The notes under the pieces are model-generated. The model was not told where the DNA came from. It made no database searches and was given only the letters and a program-made list of their open reading frames with translations. Source: Streptomyces rubellomurinus (lineage in GTDB: Bacteria; Actinomycetota; Actinomycetes; Streptomycetales; Streptomycetaceae). Taken from it: a stretch of 64,000 bases of DNA. The stretch is from NCBI RefSeq assembly GCF_000961885.1, contig NZ_JZKH01000022.1:29657-93656 (forward strand), read 5' to 3'. This document shows, one piece after another, positions 1 through 9,800 of this stretch. The position numbers and the translations under genes are program-made. Position 1 is the stretch's first letter, and each line of letters begins with the position of its first letter.

Positions 1-291
1 GAAGGTCTGGCCCCAGGGCCGGGTCAGGGCGCCGAGCAGCGTGATGCCGAGGACCGTGCCGACCGCGGTGAAGTCGATGCCGTGCCGTTCCAGCCAGACC
101 AGGAACTCGGGGGCGCCGTTCTTGCGGAACTGGTCGGCGAGGTTCCCCGGGCTTCCGACCGTGCCGCCCCAGGTCCAGTAGAGCTTCATCGCGAGATAGG
201 GGAGGCTCCCGGCGATCCCCGCCAGTGCCACCCGGCTGATGGCGGGTGACGCGGCGACGTACCACGGGCTCGGTTCGGTGCTTCGGCTCAT
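1..291 (-). CDS. Membrane protein of unknown function, 3' end cut by window edge
   Basis: The first 97 codons of a gene that runs off the left edge are present, starting MSRSTEPSPWYVAASPAI. Two hydrophobic stretches (about residues 19-40 and 75-92) suggest membrane spans, with a charged loop containing DQFRKNG between them. The ATG at 291 is the only sensible start, because the ATG seven bases upstream is out of frame and meets a stop at once. No clear Shine-Dalgarno is visible. A CAGAAT hexamer six bases before the ATG could be a -10 for a leaderless message. The gene lies downstream of the ABC permease on the same strand, separated by a hairpin. I do not recognise the family, and whether it belongs to the biosynthetic locus is open. 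Confidence 0.6.
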   Translation of the reverse strand, partial: MSRSTEPSPWYVAASPAISRVALAGIAGSLPYLAMKLYWTWGGTVGSPGNLADQFRKNGAPEFLVWLERHGIDFTAVGTVLGITLLGALTRPWGQTF

Positions 292-348
292 GATGCCATT
301 CTGGCCAGGCGGTTGGGCCCGGAACGTCCACCCTCGGCATGGTGTGCG

Positions 349-368
349 CCTCCCCCTCGCGGGGGAGG
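349..368 (-). terminator. GC-rich hairpin after the ABC permease gene
   Basis: A perfect 8-bp stem (CCTCCCCC with GGGGGAGG) closed by the tetraloop TCGC lies about 30 bases beyond the permease stop codon. It lacks a T-tract, as is common for actinomycete terminators. It probably separates the exporter transcript from the downstream membrane-protein gene. Confidence 0.55.
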
Positions 369-398
369 AGGGAAGCCCGAAGGCCCAGGTGGCCGCCA

Positions 399-1226
399 TC
401 ACTTCCGTCGCAGGAAGAGCCGGAGCGCGATCGGGACGACGACCACCAGGATGGCCGCCGAGGCGAGCAGCGTGTAGATCGCCGGGGACGCGGCGGACTC
501 GGCGCCCTTGGGGGCGAGCAGGGCGCGCACGGCGTCGGTGGTGTGGGTGACCGGGTTGATCTTCACCCAGGCCTGCAGCCAGCCCGGCAGCGTGTCGGTC
601 GCCACGAGGGTGTTGTTCCCGAACGTCAGCGGGAGCAGCGCGAAGATGCCGATCGAGCTCATCGCCTCCGGCGTCTTGAGCAGCAGGCCGAGCACGACGG
701 ACACCCAGCACATGGCGAAGCTGAAGACCATGATCAGGGCGAGCGCGGCGAGCGTGGACAGCGGGTCGGTGGTGATCCGGAAGCCCAGCGCCATGCCGAA
801 GCCGAGCACCAGGACGAACGAGATCACGTGGCGGACCAGGTCGCCCAGGATCGCGCCGACCAGCGGTGCGGAGCGGCCGATCGGCATGCTCCGGAACCGG
901 TCGAAGATGCCGGTGTTGAGGTCGGTGGCCAGGCCCGTGCCGACGCTGGCGGTCAGCAGCGTCATCGACTGGACGATGATGCCGGGCAGGACGAACTGCA
1001 GGTAGTCGTGCCGGTTGCCCTGGATGGCGCCGCCGAACATGAACACGAACAGGAGCGTCAGCACCATCGGCTGGATCGCGGCAACGAAGATCTGCGCGGG
1101 TGAGATCTTCAGCTTGACCAGGTTGCGCCAGGCGAGGATCAGCCCCTGCCGGAACGCGGTGACCGGGGAAACCCGGGAGCGCACCGGCGGCCGGTCCAGC
1201 GGTGCCGTCCCCATCGCGGTCGTCAT
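399..1226 (-). CDS. ABC-2 type transporter permease (DrrB-like)
   Basis: This 275-residue integral membrane protein is the permease partner of the ATPase encoded just upstream. The family exports drugs and secondary metabolites across the cytoplasmic membrane. A charged N-terminal segment is followed by about six hydrophobic helices, beginning near IFVAAIQPMVLTLLFVFMF. The segment FDRFRSMPIGR is typical of the DrrB/ABC-2 family, and the protein ends in a basic tail (RLFLRRK). Its ATG overlaps the ATPase stop in an ATGA arrangement, so the two are translationally coupled. The position directly downstream of the NRPS genes suggests export of, or self-resistance to, the peptide product. The substrate is inferred from context only. 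Confidence 0.9.
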   Translation of the reverse strand: MTTAMGTAPLDRPPVRSRVSPVTAFRQGLILAWRNLVKLKISPAQIFVAAIQPMVLTLLFVFMFGGAIQGNRHDYLQFVLPGIIVQSMTLLTASVGTGLATDLNTGIFDRFRSMPIGRSAPLVGAILGDLVRHVISFVLVLGFGMALGFRITTDPLSTLAALALIMVFSFAMCWVSVVLGLLLKTPEAMSSIGIFALLPLTFGNNTLVATDTLPGWLQAWVKINPVTHTTDAVRALLAPKGAESAASPAIYTLLASAAILVVVVPIALRLFLRRK

Positions 1227-2176
1227 GCCACGGTCCTCTTCTCTTCGTCGGATCCACCGGTGAGGGTCAGGAACACCTCGTCCAGGCTCGCCTGTCGCAG
1301 GGCCAGCCCGGTCACCGCTATGCCGGCGTCGTCCAGTCGCCTGACCAGTGCGGGAAGCACGGAGGGGTCCTGGGTGGCCGCGGTGATCAGCCCGCCCTCG
1401 ACGCTCGGGGCCCCGTTGCCGATCACCTCGGTGACGAGGCGCAGGGTGTCGTCCAGGAGCTGGGGGTCGGCCGGGCGGACCTCCACCGTCTGGCCGCCGA
1501 CCTTCGCCTTGAGCTGGTCGGCGGTGCCCTGCGCGATCACCTTGCCGTGGTCGATGACGACCAGGTCGTCGGCCAACTGGTCGGCCTCCTCCAGGTACTG
1601 GGTGGTCAGCAGCACGGTCAGACCGTCGGCGACGAGTCCACGCACCGTCTCCCAGACGGCGCTGCGGCTGCGCGGGTCGAGGCCGGTGGTGGGCTCGTCG
1701 AGGCAGAGCACCGAGGGCTGCCCGACCAGGCTCGCCGCCAGGTCGAGCCGCCGGCGCATGCCGCCGGAGTAGCTGCCGGCGAGCTTGCCCGCGGAGTCGG
1801 TGAGGCCGAAGCGCTCCAGGAGCTCGTCGGAGCGGCGGCGGGCGGCCGACTTGGAGAGGCCGAGCAGCCGCCCGACCAGGACGAGGTTGTGCATTCCGGT
1901 CAGCTTCTCGTCGACCGCCGCGTACTGGCCGGTGACGCCGAGCAGGCTGCGGACCTCGTGGGCCTCCGTGGCGACGTCGTACCCGCAGATCCGTGCCCGG
2001 CCGGAATCGGCCTTCAGCAGGGTCGCGAGGATGCGGACCGTCGTGGTCTTCCCCGAGCCGTTCGGACCGAGCAGACCGAGCACGGTGCCGGGACGGACGG
2101 TGAAATCCACCCCGGCCAGTGCTTGCGTGTCGGAAAAACGCTTCGTCAGGTCCTCGACCTGGATGGCGTATTCCAT
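1223..2176 (-). CDS. ABC transporter ATP-binding protein (DrrA-like, daunorubicin-resistance family)
   Basis: This 317-residue cytoplasmic ATPase would energise the adjacent permease. All hallmark motifs are visible: Walker A GPNGSGKTTT near residue 38, the signature YSGGMRRR, Walker B LCLDEPTTGLD, and a switch His replaced by the TTQYLEEAD form typical of DrrA. The C-terminal extension (QASLDEVFLTLTGG) is also characteristic of that subfamily. A GGAGGGA ribosome-binding site lies about seven bases before the ATG. The gene starts about 95 bases beyond a strong hairpin that follows the NRPS operon, so it probably has its own promoter or relies on read-through. It is the most likely self-resistance or export component of the locus. 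Confidence 0.93.
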   Translation of the reverse strand: MEYAIQVEDLTKRFSDTQALAGVDFTVRPGTVLGLLGPNGSGKTTTVRILATLLKADSGRARICGYDVATEAHEVRSLLGVTGQYAAVDEKLTGMHNLVLVGRLLGLSKSAARRRSDELLERFGLTDSAGKLAGSYSGGMRRRLDLAASLVGQPSVLCLDEPTTGLDPRSRSAVWETVRGLVADGLTVLLTTQYLEEADQLADDLVVIDHGKVIAQGTADQLKAKVGGQTVEVRPADPQLLDDTLRLVTEVIGNGAPSVEGGLITAATQDPSVLPALVRRLDDAGIAVTGLALRQASLDEVFLTLTGGSDEEKRTVA

Positions 2177-2272
2177 CCTGTCCCTCCACCATCGATTACA
2201 CGGCCCGGCACATGATCGCGTCGGGCCCTTCGTACTGTCGACCGCGTCTGCAGGAAACTGCCAGGGCGGGTT

Positions 2273-2321
2273 CCGCTCCCGGGCCGGCCGGGCGGTGGGC
2301 GGCCGGCCGGCCCGGGAGCGG
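2273..2321 (-). terminator. Long hairpin immediately after the NRPS operon
   Basis: Two perfectly complementary 18-bp arms (2273-2290 and 2304-2321, ends CCGCTCCC / GGGAGCGG) flank a 13-base loop. The structure begins six bases after the stop codon of NRPS-B. The sequence is almost entirely G and C, with no T-run. It is well placed to terminate the NRPS-A, P450, NRPS-B transcript before the exporter genes. Confidence 0.75.
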
Positions 2322-2327
2322 GGGCTG

Positions 2328-5300
2328 TCAGAACTCCTCGAGCAGGCTCAGGTCGTCCTCGGACAGCTCCACCAGCGACAGGTCGATCCCGTCCTCGTCC
2401 TCGCCCGCGCCGCTCGGGTCGACGTCGTCCGCGCCGTCCGCCGGCGCCTCGGTCGCCACCCGGGCCAGGCCCGCGACGCTGCGCTGGGTGAAGACGTCCT
2501 GGGCGGTGATCAGCAGGCCCGCCGCGCGGGCCCGGCTGACCAGCTGGATGGAGATGATGCTGTCGCCGCCGAGCTCGAAGAAGCTGTCGTCGACGCCCAC
2601 CTTCGGCAGCCCCAGCACCGTGGCGAACAGGTCCGCCAGGACCTCCTCGTTCGGCGTGCTCGGAGCCCGGCCGGAGGACACCCCGAGGTAGTCCGGAGCC
2701 GGCAGGGCCCGGCGGTCCAGCTTGCCGTTGGGCGTGACCGGCAGGGCCTCCAGCGGCACCAGGGCGCTGGGCACCATGTAGTCGGGCAGCTGCCCCCGCA
2801 GGTAGTCGCGCAGCGAGATCGCGAGCGCGCCGACGTCCCGCCGGGCGATCGGGTTGTTCACCCAGGCGCTCGGGTCGGTGGCCGCGCCGGCCGGCCGGTA
2901 GAGCGCGTCCCCGGGCAGGTCCGGGCTCAGCGAGAACACCACGTCGACGGTGTCGGCGGCCCCGCTGGACCAGGTGATGGCCGCGAAGTAGCCGTTGTCC
3001 TCGGCGAGTTGGTGGAACTGCTCCGGGTCGATGTCGGACGGCAGCGGTTGCCCCCCGGCGTGGAGCGCGACCACCTCGTCGAGCGGGCTGCCCGACTCCA
3101 GGGCGCGCATCGCGCCGATCTCCCGGGCCAGCCGGCCGTTCGGCGCCCCGGTCACCCGGAGCAGCGCGGGCCGCTCGTTCGCCAGCCGCTTGGTGAGCTG
3201 CTCGACGTCCAGCACCTCGACGCCCCAGCGCCAGTGGACGGTCGCCTCGGCGGCCGGCGCCGCGCCGTCCTTGCGCAGCACGACGTCGTAGCGGTGGCGG
3301 GTCAGCTCGTTGTGGTACTGGCCGCGCTTGATCCGGATGTCGATGTCGCCGATGCCGCCCCGGGAGGCCCGCAGCGCGGGGAAGTACTCCGGGTCGACCA
3401 TCAGCTCCTTCTCCATCAGCACGCCCTGCTCAACCGCCCGGCGCAGCCCGGCCGTCGACTGCGTGGCCTCCGGGCCGTGCAGCTTGATGCCGGTCTGGAA
3501 GCAGCGCTGGAGCCGCAGGTTGCGGATGTCGCCGAGGAACACCGCCCCGCCCGGCACGACCAGGTCGAGCGCCTGCCGGATCACCTGCTCCAGGTAGTCG
3601 GCGTTGGGGAAGTACTGCGCCACCGAGTTGACCACCACCGTGTCGAAGAACCCGGTGGGCAGCCCGCTCAGGTCGTCGGCGGGCTGGGTGCGCAGCTCCA
3701 CCCGGCCGGCGAGGGCGTCGATCCCGGCCACTTCGCCGCGCAGCGTCTCGATCGCCGCGTCGGAGAAGTCGGTGCCCCAGTACGCCTCGACGTGCGGCGC
3801 CACCTGGGAGAGGATCAGGCCGCTGCCGACGCCGAGTTCGAGGACCCGCTCCGGACGCAGCGCCATGATCCGCTCGACGGTGGCGGCCCGCCACTCGCGC
3901 ATCTGCGGCAGCGGGATCGGCTGCCCGTCGTAACTGCTGCCCCAGCCGGTGAAGTTCTCGCCGAAGGCGGTGTCGACGGACTGGCTGTAGCCGTCGTCGA
4001 AGACCACCTGCCACTCGTCGATCTGCTCGCCCTCGTGCTCCTCGTCGCGTTCGGCGGCGGCGTCCTCCTCCATCGGCACGACGTAGCCCACCAGCTGGCG
4101 CTCGCCCGGGCGGTCCTCGCGGACCACGACGGCGGCCTGGCCGACCGCCGGGTGGCGCAGCAGCAGCGACTCGATCTCGCCCGGCTCGATCCGGAAGCCG
4201 CGCAGCTTGACCTGCTCGTCGACGCGGCCGACGAACTCCAGCTCGCCGTCCGCCCGCCAGCGCACCAGGTCGCCGGTGCGGTACATCCGCTCGCCCGGGG
4301 CGCCGAACGGGTCGGCGACGAACCGCTCGGCGGTCACGTCGGGCCGGTTGAGGTAGCCGCGGGCCAGCTGCACGCCGGTGGAGTAGAGCTCGCCGACCAT
4401 GCCGACCGGCACCGGCTGGAGGTTCGTGTCCAGCACGTAGACCCGCGTGTTGGGCAGCGGCGCGCCGATCGGCGGCGTCTGCGCGCCGGCCAGCGGCCGG
4501 CTCATGGTGGTGCACACCGTCATCTCGGTCGGGCCGTACGCGTTGATCATGCGGCGGCCCGCGGACCAGGTCTCGACGAGCTCCGGGGAGCACGCCTCGC
4601 CGGCCACCGCCACGGTGGTGAGCGAGCCCAGGCTGTCGGCCGGCATGACCTTCAGGGCCACCGGCGGCAGGATGGCGTGGGTGGCGCCGGTCTCGGCGAC
4701 CAGCTCGGCCAGGGCCACGCCGGGCACCAGCCGCTCGGCGGGCGCCAGCACCAGGGTGGCGCCGGTCAGCAGCGTGACGCTCAGCTCGCAGAACGCGGCG
4801 TCGAAGCTCGGCGAGGCGAACTGCAGCATCCGGCTGTCCGGCGTCACGGCGAACCGCTCGCGCTTCGCGCTCGCAAGGTTCGACACGCCCCGGTGCGAGA
4901 CCACGACGCCCTTGGGGCGCCCGGTCGACCCCGACGTGTAGATGACGTAGGCCGCGTTGCCCAGCCGGAGCGGCCCGTCGCGCCGGTCGGCGTCGGTCAG
5001 GTCCGCCGGGCTGAGCGCGGCCACCGCGGCTTCGGTGTCCGGGTCGTCGAGCAGAGTGCGGGCGATGCCCCGGGCGTCCTCGGGCAGCTCGGCGGCGGTC
5101 GCCGACCGGGTGACCAGCCGTGCGGGCCGGGCGTCGGTCAGCATGTAGCCGATCCGGTCCTGCGGGTAGCTCGGGTCCACCGGGAGGTAGGCGGCCCCGG
5201 TCTTGGACACCGCGAGGAGGGCGACCACCAGGTCGACCGAGCGGGGCAGCGCCAGCGCGACCAGGTCCTCGGCGCCGATGCCCCGGGCGGCCAGGTGCCG

Positions 5301-6829
5301 GGCGAGCCGGTTGGCCCGGGCGTTCAGCTGCGCGTACGTCAGCCGCTCGCCCTCGTAGACCAGCGCCGTGGCCTCGGGGGCGAGCGCCACCCGGGCCTCG
5401 AACAGCTCGGGCAGCGTGCCGACCGGGAGGTCGGCGGCGGTGTCGTTCCACTCCCGCAGCGTCGCGTCGCGTTCCGCACGGCCCAGCAGGGCGATCCGGC
5501 CGATCGGCAGGTCGGGCCGGGCCGCCGCGCCGTCGAGCAGTCGGACGAACCACTCGGCCAGCCGCTGCACGGTCGCCTCGTCGAACAGGTCGGTGCTGAA
5601 CTCGATGTAGCCGTCCAGCCCCTCGCCGGTGCCGTCCGCCGACAGCGCCTCGCGGAAGCTGAACAGCAGGTCGAAGCGGGCCACCTGCATGCCGATCGGC
5701 TGCGGGACGCACTCCAGGCCGTCCAGCCGCCAGTCGGCCTTGTCGTTGTTCTCCAGGCCGAGCGCGACCTGGAAGAGCGGGTGCCGGGCCGTGGACCGGG
5801 CCGGGTTCAGGATCTCCACCAGCCGCTCGAACGGCATGTCCTGGTGGGCGTAGGCCGCCAGGTCGGTGACCCGGACACGCTCCAGCAGCTCGCGGAAGCT
5901 CGGGTCGCCGGAGGTGTCGGTGCGCAGCACCAGCGTGTTGACGAAGAAGCCGACCAGCTCGTCCAGCGCCTCGTCGGTGCGGCCCGCGATGGCGCTGCCG
6001 ATCGGGATGTCGGTGCCGGCGCCCATCCGGGTCAGCAGCGCCGCGATGCCCGACTGCAGCACCATGTACAGGGTGGCGCCGCGCTCCCGGGCCAGCGCGG
6101 TCAGCGCCCGGTGGGTCTCCGGCTTGACGGAGAGCAGCACACCGCCGCCGCGGTAGCTCGGCGCGGCCGGCCGCGGGCGGTCGGCGGGCAGCTCCAGCTC
6201 GTCCGGGATCCCCGTCAACTGGTCGGTCCAGTAGGCGAGTTGGTTGGAGATCTGGCTGTCCGGATCGGCCTCGGAGCCGAGCAGCTCGTGCTGCCACAGC
6301 GTGTAGTCGGCGTACTGCACCGGCAGCGGGGCCCAGCCGGGGGCGTCGCCCGCGCGACGGGCGGCGTAGGCGGCGGTGAGGTCGTTCGCGAGCGGGACCA
6401 GCGACCAGCCGTCGGCGACGATGTGGTGCAGGACGAGCAGCAGCACCGCCCGGTCGGGGCCCAGCACGAACAGGTGGGCCCGCAGCGGGGTCTCGGCCTC
6501 CAGGTCGAAACCGCGGGTCGAGGCGGCGGTCACCGCCTCCTGCAGCTGTTCCTCGGTCAGCTCCCGTACCTGCAGCTCGGCCCTGCCCTCCTGGAGCGAC
6601 AGGACGCGCTGGCGCGGCACCCCGGCGACCTCCGGGAACACGGTGCGCAGGCTCTCGTGCCGCTCGACCAGGTCGTCCAGCGCGCCCTGCAGGGCCACCC
6701 GGTCGAGTGCGCCGGTCAGCCGCATCGCGTACGGCATCAGGTAGGTCGAGCTCTGCCCGTCGAAGCGGTTGATGAACCAGAGCCGGCGCTGGGCGAAGGA
6801 GAGCGGGACGTCGTAGGGGCGCGGCATCG
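2328..6829 (-). other. NRPS-B module 4: L-accepting C, A with inserted N-methyltransferase, T, acidic tail
   Basis: Boundaries are approximate. The C domain opens [15 protein letters not shown] with HHIVADGWS, the L-accepting form expected after module 3. The A pocket reads D-A-C-I-A-A-A-V-C plus Lys. The A-A-V-C ending recalls phenylalanine/tyrosine codes, but the Cys and Ile positions are unusual. About 400 residues carrying an SAM-binding motif ([12 protein letters not shown], near residue 5150) interrupt the A domain before its A10 motif, the usual place for an N-methyltransferase. The carrier is GGDSI (epimerase-partner form), yet no E domain follows. Confidence 0.8.
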
Positions 6830-9800
6830 GGCGCAGCGCCGTGCGGGCCCGGTGGGCGACGCCGAGCTGCTCGGCCAGTGCCGCCACGGTGGGCGCCTCG
6901 AACAGCACCCGGATCGGCACCTCGGCGTCGAAGGCCGTGCGGACCCGGCTGATCAGCTTGGTCGCCAGCAGCGAGTGGCCGCCCAGGTCGAAGAAGCTCT
7001 CGTCGATCCCGACCTCGGACCGGCCCAGCACCTCGGCGAAGAGCCGGCAGAGGATCTCCTCCTCGGGCGTGCGGGCCGGGCGGCCGGCGGCGCCGTGGGA
7101 GAGCTGAGGCGCGGGCAGGGCCCGGCGGTCCAGCTTGCCGTTCGAGGTGAGCGGCAGGGTCTCCAGGACGACGAAGGCCGAGGGCACCATGTAGTCGGGC
7201 AGCGCGTCGGCGACGGCGGCGCGCAGACCGGCCTGGTCGGGTGTGCGGCCCGCGGTCGGCACCACGTACGCCACCAGGCGCTTGTCCCCGGGAACGTCCT
7301 CGCGGACGAGGACGGCGGCCTGGCCCACGCCGGGAGCGGCGGCGACGGCGGCTTCGACCTCGCCGAGTTCGATCCGGAAGCCGCGGATCTTGACCTGGTC
7401 GTCGGCACGGCCGACGTACTCCAGCCGGCCGTCCCCGCTCCAGCGCACCACGTCCCCGGTGCGGTACATCCGGGTGCCGGGGGCACCGAACGGGTCGGCG
7501 ACGAAGCGCTCGGCGCTCAGGCCGGGGCGGCCCAGGTAGCCGCGGGCCAGGCCGCGGCCCGCCACGTACAGCTCGGCGGGCACCCCGGGCAGGGCCGGGC
7601 GCAGCGCGGAGTCCAGCACGTACAGCGCCAGGTCCGGGATGGCGCTGCCGATGCCGCCCGGGGCGGCGCCGGCGGCGCCCGCCTCGGTGAGTTCCGTGTG
7701 GGTCACGTGCACGGTGGTCTCGGTGATCCCGTACATGTTGACCAGCCGGGGCGCGTCGTCCGCGTGCCGCTCGTACCAGCCGGCCAGGCGGCGGGAGTCC
7801 AGCGCCTCGCCGCCGAAGACGACGTGGCGCAGGGTCAGTTGCCGGCCGGTCTCCGGGGCTTCCTCGTCGGCCTGCGCCAACTGGTAGAAGGCGGACGGGG
7901 TCTGGTTGAGCACGGTGACACGCTCGCGCACCAGCAGCCGCAGGAACTCCTCGGGCGAGCGGGAGACGGTGTGCGGGACGACGACCAGGCGGCCGCCGTG
8001 CAGCAGGGCGCCCCACAGCTCCCAGACGGAGAAGTCGAAGGCGTAGGAGTGGAAGAGCGTCCAGACGTCGTCGGCGCCGAAGTGGAACCAGTGGTCGGTG
8101 GCGCCGAACAGCCCGGTCACGTTGCCGTGCGGCACCACGACGCCCTTGGGACGGCCGGTCGACCCGGAGGTGTAGATCACGTAGGCGGCGTTCGCCGCGG
8201 ACAGCACCGCCGTGCGCTCGCCGTCCCGCAGGTCCTCGGGCGAGAGCCCGTCCAGGGCGGCGGCCGTGTCGGCGGCGTCGACGTCGATCCGGGCCACGCC
8301 CTCGGCGAGGTCGGTGGCGACGCCGGTGGCGGAGAGCACCAGCGTGGGCCGGGAGTCGGCGACCATGAAGGCCACCCGGTCCGCCGGATAGTCCGGGTCC
8401 ACCGGCACGTAGGCCGCGCCGGCCTTCACCACGGCGAGCAGCGCGACCACCAGGTCCACGCCGCGCGGCAGGGCCACGGCCACGAAGCGCTCCGGGCCGG
8501 CACCGTGCGCGGCGAGCAGCCGGGCCAGCCGGTTGGCCCGGGCGTTCAGCTCCGCGTACGTCAGCCGCTGCTCGTCGCAGACCACCGCGACCCGGTCGCC
8601 GTCGCGGCCGACGGCCGCCTCGAACAGCTCGGCGAGGGTGGCCCGCGGCGCGGCGACGGCCTTCCGGTCCGCGCCGCCCCACTCGACCAGCAGGCGGTCC
8701 AGCTCGTCCGGGGCGACCGTCTCCAGACGGCCGACCGGCAGCTCCGGGGTGGCGACGGCGGTCTCCAGCAGCCGTACCAGGCGCTCGGCCAGTTCCTCGG
8801 TGCGCGCCGGAGTGAGTACGTCGGGGCGGTAGTTGAAGCGCAGGTTGAGTCGCGCGCCGGGGACGGCGATCAGCGAGAGCGCGTAGTGGGTGGCGTCGCG
8901 GCCCTCCGCACCGACCACCGTCAGCCCGGTGCCCGGCAGGTCGAGCACGCTCGGGTCCAGCGGGTAGTTCTCGAACACCACCAGGGTGTCGAAGAGTTCA
9001 CCGCCGCCGGTGAGCCGCTGGATGTCGGTGAGCGACAGGTGCTGGTGTCCGAGCAGGTCCGCCTGGTCGCCCTGCAGGCGCACCAGCAGGTCCTGGAGCG
9101 GCTCGGCGGGGTCGACGGCGACTCGGACGGGCAGGGTGTTGATGAACAGCCCCACCATCCGCTCCACGTCCGCCAGCTCCGGCGGCCGACCGGCCGCGGT
9201 GGTGCCGAACACCACGTCGTCGCGCCCGGTCAGACGGCCCAGCAGCAGCGCCCAGGCGCCCTGCAGGACGGTGTTCACGGTGACGCCCAGGCGTCGGGCC
9301 AGCGCGCCCAGCGCCGCCGTCAGCTCCTCGGTCAGGTCGACGGTCACCCGCTCGGGCAGCACCGCCGTCCGCCCAGGCACGTACGGGGCGATCCGGGTCG
9401 GCTCCGTGACGTCCTCCAAGGCCACCGTCCAGGCGCGCTCGGCCTCGCCGCGGTCCTGCCCGGACAGCCACTCCAGGTAGTCGCGGTACGGCGGTACCGG
9501 CGGCAGGCCGGAGCCGTCGCCGCGCCGCGCGTACAGCGCGAACAGCTCCTGCACCAGCAGCGGGACGGACCAGCCGTCCAGCAGGATGTGGTGGTTGGTC
9601 AGCACGAGCCGGTGGCTGCGCTCGCCGGTGCGGATCAGGGTGAAGCGGACCAGCGGCGGGCGGGCCAGGTCGAAGCGGCGCTCCCGGTCCTCGGCCACCA
9701 GTCGCTCGACCTCCCGCGCGTGCCGCTCCCGCGGCAGCGCGGTCAGGTCGTGGTCGTGCCACTCCAGCGGCACCTCGCGCAGCACGACCTGCACCGGCTG

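Noticed and set aside
399..2192. A single 597-residue minus-strand frame spanning both ABC genes
   Set aside because: Its first half is an out-of-frame, motif-free translation of the ATPase gene. Only the part from 1226 downward, the permease, is real, and the ATPase is in another frame with an ATGA overlap.
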